Origin: Axinella damicornis
Lineage: Eukaryota > Porifera > Demospongiae > Axinellida > Axinellidae
DNA length: 64,000 nucleotides
Reading direction: 5' to 3'
NCBI GenBank assembly: GCA_963931865.1
Contig: OZ007505.1
Location: 12,123,101 to 12,187,100 of the forward strand
The notes beneath the pieces were generated by a model that was not told the DNA's origin, did not search any database, and saw only the letters and a list, made by a program, of their open reading frames with translations. Shown here piece after piece: positions 11,586 to 23,500 of the stretch (positions are counted from its first letter, which is position 1; each line of letters begins with the position of its first letter). The translations under genes were made by a program, and so were the position numbers.

Positions 11586-14500
11586 GTAGGATATATGTAT
11601 ATACAGTATGACAAGGTACCAATTTACCGCGGAAGCCTTGCTTATACTGTACTGCTTCACTGTTTTGTCAACAAGGGAAAACCGATCCTTCTGTAGGAAA
11701 CCGATCCTCTGATTCTAGTCAGGTATGTTACTTCGGGTGTCACAAATCTATACGGTAGGTAGGAGCAGTCTAAATGTAGATGTGTTGTTGTGCAAGGTCT
11801 GTTTCTTGCTGCTAGACAAGCACCACACCCCCTTTTTCCGGTGTACTGTGGCTTCTAGCAGGAAATGTGCAGGAGTAGCTGGTTCCGCTATAGACCTTAG
11901 CATTCATATCTTCTAGCTGCATCTTGTAGCAATTCCGTGCACAGAATGCACACAAAATTAATTCTGTTGGAGGGGCAAGGTGTGGTATGGTGCCGGGCTA
12001 GTCACGCCTCAGCAAAAATTAATATGCAGTGACTGTTGTTGCTAGGATGCAGCACTCTCGGAGGAGATGTCGGCATGCAATACAGTTTCACCGTTGTTTA
12101 GGCCAGTGGCCTACATGATATCTGACAGGACTTGTATGATCAAGTCCTGCATCAAGTAGCTACATTTTCCACTAGAAACGAAGACTTTCTCGCCAAAATG
12201 AAAAGGGATTTAGTGATTGCCACCCTGACTCTCGAAGAAGCAGACAAACAAGGGGAACCAGCCTCATTCCCATCCCATTGAAAAAAATGGGATGGGACTG
12301 AGGCTGGTTCCCCTTGTTTCTTCTTTCTCGAGAGTCGAGGTGGCCATCGCTGAATCCTTTTCATTCTTGTGAGAAATTTGTTAGCCAACCATAGCGCAAA
12401 GAGTGGAAAAAATTTCACCATCATCTTTACAGTTGTCAGGAAGGGCTGTCATGGCAACTTGGTGCTTTCTGCTTCTGTGCCGCGTCTTCTCCGCATCATG
12501 TGCTGTGTAATATTATCTTTCTGCGCGGGTTTGGCTACACCACTGGCGCTTGCACTATAGAGCAATAATCCGTGCTGGGGTTATTTTGGGTCTGCATGAC
12601 TAATGTCACTAGCCTTCTTTAATTTCACAATTTCACCCCTCAGCAGTCCGAGACCTCAACTGGTACAGCGCCGCAAATGGCTGGGTTGCTTCATCATCCT
12701 CACAATGATCATGATTGCTGTACTGGCAGTAGTTCTGGGTGTTGGGCTCGGAGTAGGCATGGGCGTGGGGATCAGCTCAGCCGGCAGCACTCTGTACAAA
12801 GACATCAAGATTGATAATCTCATGGCCCACCTACAGGTCCGTGTATAATGACCAACCTGCATGACAACATTATGGCATGCATGCTGACTTTTAAACATCA
12901 AGTATATCCATTGTTTAAATTTATGTCAAAACCTTCAGGGTACCTGAAAGCCTATTGGCATGTTGCGTTGGTGAAATAGTTTGCAGCCTGATTGCATTGG
13001 TGAAAGTTGTTTGCAGCCTGATTGGCATGTTGCATTGGTGAAATCTGATTGGCATGCTGCGTTGTTGAAGCCTGATTGGCATGCTGCGTTGTTGAAGCCT
13101 GATTGGCATGCTGCATTGGTGAAAGTTGTTTGCAGCCTGATTCTCAGCCCATTTCCTTCTAAACATTTGGTGGCTGTGTATATGTAGCAATCACTGGACT
13201 GGACTACCAGACTCATCCAAAATTCCGTCACCCTTGTCAGTGAAGGACAGAAGCTAAACATAGTCTTATTGTAGCCTCGTTCCCCGTTCTTTCTGTTCTT
13301 CGGGTTGCATTGACAGTAGTACACGGCCGCGCTGCTCTTCCACATCCGTCAACACAAACCGAAGAATAGAAAAAAACGGGGTAGGCCTGGGTACGAGGCT
13401 AGTCTTATTGTGTCTTTCCTTGAATCAGTAGAGGTCAAAGGTCACATGCATATTTAATGACCTTCAATGAAACGATAAGAGCAGCATTTATTTGGTGCAG
13501 AAACCAAACCCCAGCCCATTGAAGAAGCATAGGAAGCCGAAATAATATTCGTACATCATCTACAACAGGAGCTTATGAGCTCCTGTCTACAACGATGACT
13601 GAAGCTCATTGTTGAAGCTCATTAAATATGCATGTGACCTTTGACCTTACTGACTCGAGGAAAGACCTGGAAGATGCCTCAACAAGCTAGGTAAGCAACT
13701 TCAGTGGATGAATAAGAATAAGTAGGCCTGTTAATTTAGCTTCTGTCGTACACTGAAAAAGGCATTTTGGGAACGTTGGGTGATTCCTGTAGTCCAGCGA
13801 TTGTACCCGCCCAGGGAAGAAGGAATTTTTGGACTGTCTGGAGTCGGTGGACTGGACTACTGGACTGGACCACTGGACTCTCCCAAAAATGCCTTTTCCA
13901 GCCCTTGTTTTCAGTGTAGGAAAGCTTTGTTCATCCACTAAAGTTGATTGCCTTGTTATCGTTCCTTGACGATTTTTTTCTGCCTGTGTAAAGTCTGGTC
14001 TTTGGAGGTCTAAGGTCACTTGCATAATATTTTTATTTAATATGCTTCGATGAGAACAGCAGTTCTATAGTGCAGAACCAAATTCCAGCCTTTTGCTGAA
14101 AGCATGGATATTTCTCAACTACATATGACCAAACCTCATTGAAAATATGCACATGACCTTTGACGTCTACTGACTCGAGGAATGACATGAAAGATGATTC
14201 AACAAACTAAGCAAGCAACTTTAACGAATGAATAAGCATTCTGTCCGACACTGAAAAGGGCTATAAGGCATTTTGTGTGAGTCCAGTAGTCCAGTCCAGC
14301 GATAGTCCCTTCTGGGCTTGCACCCGGGATGTTTTGGCCTAGATATGCCATGAACCCTAGGGTATGGGTTGAGTAGGCATTTGACTGGCAGTACTTGTCA
14401 GTGATCTCTGGAGGCCTGGCTGAACAAAGACATAGTATTGGATCCAGAATAGGACATGCAACTTTGTCGTGCAACACTGTATACTGTATTGTTCTGTCTC

Positions 14501-17500
14501 TCTGTAGGCGTTGCAGGACAGTGTTGCAGAAGATTTCAATATGAGGTAAAATTAGCTACATGCAGACACACATACTCATTCATATACACACATACACATA
14601 CCAGAGAATGTTATGCCACTCCCTGTTGCTTCTCTGAAGCAGTTTTTGGCGAGGTATCTGCAGCTTGGGGATGCTCCAATACTTTTGATTTTTACTGTCA
14701 TACGTAGCTATCTCGGGCACTGAGCGATGTCATTGATTGTTGACCCCATCTCGCTCTCTTTGATAGTATGATGCATCACGTGCACTACGTACATTTTGTA
14801 ACTAAGGTCTATAGGATGGACCACTGTGGTTTTTGGAATGAACAGCACTCGCAGTGCAGTCAGGAAGTGTAAAATAGCACAAGGAGAAGTGTATGAATGC
14901 CACCAACAGCTCAGTGGATTATACTTATGCTGTTTCAGAGAATGTTATCTTAGCTCCAAAGCCAAACAAGAGAGCGACACAAATCTTTGAATGCACAGTG
15001 AGATGGAGCAGAAGAGGCCACTTCCACAATATGCCTTCTGTGGTCGCACGTCAGAATATTATACAGGGTGCTCAATAATTGATAACTTTCTCTACGCACA
15101 CATACATACATACATTCACATATATACCCATCAACATGGAAGTCCACTGACCATTGACCTATTTTTCCCTTCAGTCGAGCAGTGCAGTATGGCTACAATG
15201 CATCTGCTGGTACGTATGTATGTAGCTAGCTACACAGCAAAAATAACTAATGCTGCAAATGAAGTGTTAGTAAATGCAATACGTACTTGTTCAGATGTGG
15301 CAATATTGTATAGCCTCGTTCCCAGGCCGTTCTCACCCCCAGTCTTTGATTGGTTGCAGAATGCAAGAGATTGCCTTGGAGATATGGTCGTGTGTGGTGA
15401 TGTCACGTATAATTATGGATCCAAGGTAGATGCACCAATGAAAGCTTTCTTGTTAGGTCTGCCCAAGGGCTGAAGGCCAGAGCGTTCACAAGACAGCCAT
15501 CAATAATATCATAATGCCGATGGGCAGTTATTACGGCTGGGCATGCACTGCCCCCCATGTGTATACCATCTGTCTACCTGGATTTAAACAGTTCCAGGCA
15601 TTCCCCCTTCAATTTTGCATACTGCAAGTAATCGAAGACTGCTTGGGAATAAGGCTAGCAATGTTGTACACTTGTAGTTAAGGGACAAGCCACTATTTTT
15701 TCCAGCCACACTAATATCGCGTTCAATGGCTATAGCTACCAGTACTTGTGTAATAAAATGATTACCACACAACCTTGACCTAGCACTCTATACGACTGTG
15801 TGCATTTATTAGCCTCGTTCCCTAAGCGTTTGTGACCAGGAACATGGACATCAACTGCCATGCCACGCGCTGGCATTCGGCGTTTCTGAATGTTGTGACT
15901 ACACTATTCCAGGAAATGGACACCCACTGCCATGCCACATTTACGTAGGCGCTGCATTTTGCATTTTCAACCACGATGCCACACATTGAATTTTGAGAGA
16001 ACTCGTTTGTGACCAACGGCTGACTGTTGTGCCACGCACTGCATTTGGACTGAATCAGACTGACTACATGTATGAATAGTGTATTTTGTAATGCATGTTG
16101 TACTTGGAACTGTGTTGTTTTGATAATTACATTTCCTGGTATCGGAATCATAATTAGTGTCCTAGGCTATGCTTAATTGGATTAGTGGAAATTCCCGGTA
16201 CTCTAGATTAGATGTATGCAACTACATTTGTAGACCTTGTAGTTTTGGTATTTGGCTTTGAATATATTGGGTTCCGAAACTTCATTTGTCGGCTCTTGGC
16301 CTCTAACTTCGGACACCTATGCATCAGCTACACGAAAAGCAGGATGGTCACGGCAACTGGCTGCTACGCCTCCTTGGAAAATGGGCCATTCAATGTAGCA
16401 TAGGTGCTCTCATCACGCTGGCTGACTGACCTGAAAACCATCATTTTCGGCCATTTAATCAAGCATGGTTTGGTCAAAGGTATGGTATCCAAAAATCGGT
16501 AATTCACCCTAACCTAGAATATTAGCTGGGCAATGCCATATATAGTATTCCAGAAAAGAACTGCTGCATTTTTGAAAGCTAGGCTTTGTTAAAGTAACAA
16601 TTTTGCTGTGGTACGTGTGCTATTGTAGTAATGATTTGTATCTAGCCTTGTTCACGGGCCCACACTCAGCTTTCACAGCTTACAGCACAATGTGTTTTTC
16701 AAGGGCATAATTGCCAACTGTCCCCGAACATCTAGGAATTTATGTGCCTAACCTTAACCCTAACCCAGGGAATGAAAGGATCAGTAGGACATCTCAGGAC
16801 ATCTCAAGACACTTGATGGCAATCCCGGACAGTTGTGCAACACGGATAGTAAATGACATGTATACTCATGTCTGAGGGATACTACCATTATGTGTACCTA
16901 TGTATGCTACAGTACACATTATGCCACGCACAGGAGGTGTCCGTCGCTAAACGCACGTCAAACAAGGATGTACCGGCCATCGCATGTGCATTCACCTTAA
17001 CCCATAATTGCATTCCAGAGCATGACTACATATTGCCATGTACATACGTACACGGAAACACAAGATCACAGCCTATATATACATGGACAGATTAGTTGCC
17101 TCACGCTAAGGCGCTTGGCATGTGCCATGAGGTCGGGGCTCAGTGTTACATTGCAGTGTACTCACAGAGAAGTATTGTCTGCTGATGTTGTAGCCAGCAT
17201 CCTCTAGCTTGCTAGCCACCAACTCTGGAAACAGAAGTACAGATCAAGTTGTGATTGACAATCACCACTACAGAGCTGTGCACATTGTGAGCACAAGTGA
17301 CACCTTTTTCTACACCCGTGCATATTGAATTTTGGAAAACAACTTCAGGTGTAGATCCTATTTTCCCCTGCTACACATGCATGGTGACACCCCAAGCAGC
17401 AAACCATGCACCAAGACCTCAGGCATCAACTGGCATTCCCTTCTTTGCTTTAGAGCAATAGCACTCATCTCAGGCAACTTGTACCTTACGTATAAATTTC

Positions 17501-20500
17501 TGTGCAGCAGGAAGGATAGGGTTAGGGTTAGGGTTAGGGTAGGGCCTATGTAAGTTGTCCTAGGGATATGCGATGGCAATCCTGGACAACCCTGCCGTGT
17601 TGTGTGTGTGTCTGTGCGTAATGGAAGTGGGATGATTGGGGGGTAGGACCATAAATAATATAGAGTATGGACTAAAATTATCGTCTATAGCAGTGACACG
17701 TGACCTTTGTACTTCAGTACAACCTACTGAAGCGGAGATGAAGTGGATGCGATCGGGGAGCATCAGCTGAATCGAACAAAATTGGGGAGCAGTAGCGACA
17801 CGATCCGGGAACAGTAGCTGATGCGCACTTAATTCCCAAGCAGCAGTTGAAGTGGACACAAACTGGGAGCAGCAGTGCAGTTGAAGTGGACGCAATTGGG
17901 GAGCAGCTGCTGAAGAGATGCAATCAATATTATGCCTCTGAAGGCGCAAGTTTGTCTGACCTCTGCACAGAGAGCTGCTCATCACTGGACTGCTTACGTA
18001 TGGCAGTAACTGAGCAAGTGAAGCAAGCGAAGTTACATATACTAACTAGTATCTATTACAAATCTACTCACAGCGGGAAAATGGAGCTTGTGTATCCAAA
18101 GTTGTAATCATCCCGTATGAAAGTCAACTTTGTTCAAGAGTGAATCAAATCCAACTACGGCTGTTATTGGAGTACCAAATCTGCATCTGGACATAGTAGT
18201 CTCTCAGACCTGATTCCTCACACGGCATGACTGTTTCAAGCAGAAATGCCAATGGTCACGGTCCCAATGTAGTGTCTTATGTAATTATTAATTATTATGG
18301 TCTGGTCTCTATATATGTACGTATTTTTTTTCTGTGTACTCAATACTACTCATAGGATTGGTCTCTTGGTGTTGTTTGCAGGTTCCAATCTATGAAGATT
18401 ACGGTAACTCATCCTTCAGCATCTCCTTGCAATTGCCTGATACCGAGTACACCTTAGATCTTCTGCAAGTAAGCACATCTGTCTCAGTATACCTGAAGTG
18501 GCATAAATTTATTTTGTGTAAACTGTTGACATTAAGTTCTTCTAGCCTCGAACTCTGCACCTGGGTTCGAGGCTATATGTTCTTCCTGCTCATGATCACC
18601 ACACCTATCTGTTTGGATTTCAGGGCTCCCAGTTTGCAGTAATGTGTTATTCAGGTAGTAGTAATGGCCCAATCTCTCGAGAACTGCAACCTCTTTTTGG
18701 TGAGTAACAATCACTTAGGTCTATTTCATTCCCAGAATCATTGTACCTGCCAGCCTGGCTATTTGTTGTTACCATAATTATGCAGTCAGAATCAAAGACG
18801 GAAACAGCTTGCCCATGCAGTTACTGTGTGGCTTCGTGCTGTGTATGTGTATACCAGGAGCTTATGAGCGGCGAAGCCGCGAAGGAGCGTGTAGCTCCGG
18901 TTCCATCAAAATCTTATGTATTTCCGTTTTGGAAGTGCGCAATGCGCGTCATGCGGTCTGTCACCCACAAAGAAGGCGTCTCCAAACGGTGAGGGGTCCC
19001 AAATCTACCACGTTTTTGTGGCAAATCGCTTTCACTGTCACCCGTTCGCTTGGCCATTTCACTGCGGCTGGGTCAAAGGCGCTCCGCTGAGTGAGTGTCA
19101 AATTTCTCACATCGCTACCACAGAACACGTGGGTTTTTATGTCGTCATTATGACGCTAGATTGAAGAACAGGTTTCCATATTTGGAAGTTCGCTAGCTAA
19201 TAGTTTGGATTTGGACGGCACTCAGGCGTACGCGGTAGTTGCATGCTCCTTCGCGGCTTCGCTGCTCATAAGCTCCTGTGTATACAAATCTCCTACTCAG
19301 GATAGACTGCACTCCTGTTAGGGAAAAGTTGCACTAGGACAGATACACATACATGTAGATGGTTACACCATCGAAACAGCCGTCCTGCACTAACTCAAGC
19401 AGTACCAATATGACCTTGGTTGTGGAGTTATGAATGCTCTCCTCTTCCTTTTGGCTGCTATTGCTATACCGTTGTTAGCAGTGTGACATCACATCAGAGC
19501 ACAATGTGCCCTTTGCCAGCTTCTGCACGTTGATTACTTTTTAGCAACCACTTGAATACATGGCTTCACAAGGTTACTGACCAGTATGAATCTCATTATG
19601 TGCCCCTCTTAAGCAAATTTCTGTCAAGAACACTGTAGTCTCGTGCCCTGACCACACCCCATCGCAGGAAAGACGGTCTGGTGAACGAAGTCAAATTTCT
19701 TGGGCTTGAAGCATACTACGGAATGTGTAATCATTGTATAATCCTGTGGTGTTAAGGTAGGAAGCACGGCATCGGCGAAATCGTGCAATTTTGCTCATGA
19801 ATAATTAATGAGATGACGTCACTTGCATACGGTTATTTAGAGTTATTCATCTGTTTACGTTTTCCCATGGCGGCAACCGGAATAATCAAGGGGGGCTTCT
19901 TTCTTTGATGCGGCTAGCGGCCCTTTCGAGTTTCAAATCGGTACTCTGATGTGGCCGTGCGGTACTTTGAAGATTTGTTTGAACACTCTTTTTTTTTTTC
20001 TTTTTTCTTTTTTTAAGTAAGAAGCTATTCTAGCTGATTGAATGTGGCGATGGGCTATCTGTGTGTGAATAGCTAGGTGGAGTGAGCAGGAATGTTTGTG
20101 GGTCTGCTGAAGTGGCCGAAGAACAGCCTGGAAAGTGAACAGCCTCCGACAGCTCCCTGGCCAAGGTACTCTAGAGAGTTGACCTTTCGGCATTACAGGC
20201 CCCGCCCATTTTCGTGTTAGGGCGAATTTGGCTGGTTTGGTAGCTGGACTGGGCTGGTGAGAGGGAGTAGATGTGTGGCCAAAACTCGGTAACCGAGAGG
20301 TGAACGTGGAAAAGCATCCCTATTTTTGCAGGGGGTAGGTTGACCTTTTGGAAACTGGCCTTGGCTTGAGTCGGTTTTAGTTGGTGTGCGTGGAATTTTT
20401 TTTGAAAGCCTAGGGTAGCCAAACCTCTGTTTCTGAGGGTGGCAGTGAGTTTTGGGCTGTAGCCTGCAAGTGAGGAGAGCAGGTGGTAAATCCATCTGTA

Positions 20501-23500
20501 GTTTTGGGGCCTGTTTTGTGTGTGTATTGATGATGGGGTCAGAGTGTGGGTGGGGCCTTGGAGAGGGTCCAAATTTTCAGTTTCGTAGAGGGCCTTAAAA
20601 TTGAGTTTTAGGGCATTTTCAAGCAGAGGGAGCAGTTTGATGCAAAGTATTGCTGAAACTTGTGTACGCTCTGATGCTGCCCATTTATCCATCAACTTGG
20701 TTTCGGAGATCGCGGTACCCATGTTTACTACCTTAAGTGTCTGCAAAAGCGTCCGCTGAAGGCTCCCGTGTCAACCAAGCACAATCATGGCTTCTCGTAT
20801 CGGGAGAGAAGATGTACTCACCTTTCGCCACTCACCCATGGCCCATAGAAGGTTTGTGAAACATCCTTCGCCGTCCATGAAATCCGCTTACCGTTTGTTT
20901 GGCAGTTCTTTCAGGCACTTTATTGGGGTCAAACAGGAAGAACGGCCCCTTAGGGCTAGATCCAATATATATTAGCTTCCACCTAGAGGGGGGCCTTCGT
21001 TGTAATTGATCCCTTTAATTACTGACCTCGCTTCCAAAGCTCGCAACTTGATCTTTAATTTAAAGCGATGTCACAGGGCTCACAACTAGCACAATCGAGC
21101 GCAAATGTCTTCAGAAGTTGTCGCCACGACGTAGCGTTGCTTTACACAGTCAAGCGCTAAGGGAAAACTGGCATGGCAAAGGCTCTTGGCCGTTGTCTTC
21201 TCCATGCCAATTAGAGCACACAATATGTGATGCAGTGTTCTTAGTCTCGTGCTTAGACCACACCCCCTCGTGGGGAGAGACGGTCTGGTGAAGGAAGTCG
21301 AATATCTTTGGCTTATTACCGGAATCTGGTAAGGACCAACGAGATTGTGAGAAATAGTTATGTAGTAATCGCGTTTTGAATATTGTTTACAAGTTGCCTG
21401 GTCTGTGAAGGAACCTGGAGGTATCATAGCATGGAACAAGGTTTTGCGGCAAGCCTCTGGATTCATTTTGTTTGTTCGCGTGGAGTACATGCAGTATGTT
21501 TCTCTACCTCTTAAGGTGCTGGAGGGTGCATTGAGAGCAATGGGTGGTCTGCTAGTTCACGCTCAAATTTGAGCGGTCGTAGAGGTGTGACCGGCTGATG
21601 CTGGTCAATTGGGGTAGCTGGTGGTGCAGGATCTCACCGGGTGGCTTCCCCTGCACCGTTGGCACTCATGCGGATATGCACAGGAGGCTCGAGTGCATTT
21701 GCCATAGTTGAAGTCTCTGCATATGTCGCGTCTGGTGTTTCCTGAGCTAGGGATGTTACCCTTCCATCTGGGGTTAGGTGTCTGCTGGTTATAGCTGCCT
21801 CTGGCAGTATATGAAGGTTGTACAGTGCGAATGGGGCTTTTGAGGCAGTTTCTGAGTAATGTGTGGTGGACCCACAGTGTGTGCAAGGCCTTGGAGCCAG
21901 GGACTGTCTGACTATGAACGCTTCAAGCCATCTCGCACTTGGACGAACCATGAACAGTCTACTGGAGAGAGTGAGAACAGCTCAGCAGGAGAGATTGAAA
22001 GCTGAGACAGATGAACAAAGAGACGCCAGACTGAAGAGTATGAGAGCAGCTCGGCAGGAGAGATTGGCAGCTGGGACTGATGAAGACAGAGACGCCAGAC
22101 TGGAGAGTATGACAGCAGTTCGGTAGGAGAGATTGGCAGCTGAGATTGATGAAGATAGAGACGCCAGACTGGACAGCATGAGAAGCTCGGCAGGAGAGAT
22201 TGGCAGCGGACTGCTCAAGAGAGAGAGGCCAGGCAACAGCATGATAGACAGGCACAGTGAGCGCTTCATGGTCAGATTGCATCACTGAGTTCTCCACAGT
22301 GCACACCTGCAGTGAGCAATTTCACATGTTCGAAGCAAAGTGAAACTGACAGTAATGAGGATGTTTCATACGTCCTCCAGTAAATCACTTCTGTGGGGCT
22401 GTGACGTCGGCTGTTTGTCTTGGGATTGTCGCCAGGGATCCTGTTGCGTATTGGCCAGTAAAACATTGAAGTCAAAAGTCTGCATGCTTGTGGTCCCAGC
22501 GCAGTGTTTTTGTTTCTGTAGCTAGTGTGTGATAGCCAAATGTGCGGTCAAAATTTGGCACTGGCTTCGCAGATTATCTGCTAGTAGCCAAGCATTTCCA
22601 ATGCCCTCTCTGGGTAATGTGCCACTGTCACTAGCACGTACAGATTCCACGCTTCCATCCATGCTTGGAGGTCCTATATCTGTCGCCGCTTCTGGTTCTT
22701 TGCCTGCGTGAGGGTAAGCTGTGGCTCGGTTGAGCGTTAGCACTGAGGTTGAGCGTAACCATTTGCGCGTTCGCGGAAGGCACCTCCGCTGTCCCTGTGA
22801 CTGGGAACATGTTCTCCCTGAGGAGTGTATTAAACTCTACGTACTCACCTCTAATGATCTTGTGTTGAAGCTTGGATGTGATGGGTGGGAGTGTTGGGGG
22901 GGTTTTGCTTGCTGCCTGGGTAGCATCAATTTCATTGTGTGGGGTGGGTGGTATGCTGCCTGATGCGTCTGATGTATTCCCCTGCGATGCTGCCTGCTGC
23001 ACGTGGTGCGTTATGGGTTGGGTTCGTAATCGGCGAGGTCTCGTTGTTCACTTGCGAGGTGCTATGGTCTAGTTTATCTGCCAGGAGTTCCCGTATTTCA
23101 GACGTTAGCCTGGCTTCAACCTCTGCAAGTCTGGTAGTTACCATCTGGTGAAGGTCTCGCTCCGCCCGCGGCTGGGCATGGCTTGGCACTCGACGTTCCT
23201 GGATGGCAGCATGCAGGCGTGCTGCCAGGGCGCTCTTATTGCCCGTGGTGACTAAATGCCGTTGCTGCAGATGTAATCTAAGAATCTCTGCACTCTTTGC
23301 CTTCAGCTGCTGCAGTGAGCAGCCTTCTATATATCTGTTGAGGCTGTCAGCCTAGCTTGCTAGCTGGCCTGGGAAGCTCTACGACGTTTTGGCGGCATAT
23401 TGGTTGAAGTGTTAGAAAGTGATTGGTGGGATTTTTCTAGCTTGACTGGTGTGGTTTTTCTTGAATAGATCCAGCTGGTCTCTAGATAGTGATATTTGCT

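Larger units (their letters stand above)
13190..13870. mobile_element. Foldback element related to the 44.7/51.0-kb inverted-repeat arms
   Basis: A ~0.55-kb palindromic element plus a nested insertion. The left arm (ggactggact..., agtgaaggacagaagctaa, gaggtcaaaggtca) is answered by an inverted right arm (tgacctttgacct, ttagcttctgtcgtacact, agtccagcg). The same words build the inverted arms at 44.76-45.1 and 50.77-50.93 kb, so this is probably a non-autonomous derivative of that larger unit. It is broken by two nested insertions (13272-13401 and 13566-13585). Confidence 0.7.

Noticed and set aside
12935..13345. 136-codon minus-strand frame with MPIRLQQRS-like repeats
   Set aside because: It is the tandem 27-base array read in frame (unit divisible by three); no splice or start context.
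17847..18107. 86-codon + strand frame inside a peptidase intron
   Set aside because: Does not resemble M28 proteins and fits no phase; could be chance. Left out of the gene model.
19862..19915. catggcggcaaccgg as a gene start
   Set aside because: ATG in a good context, but the frame closes almost at once; more likely a YY1-type motif or repeat.
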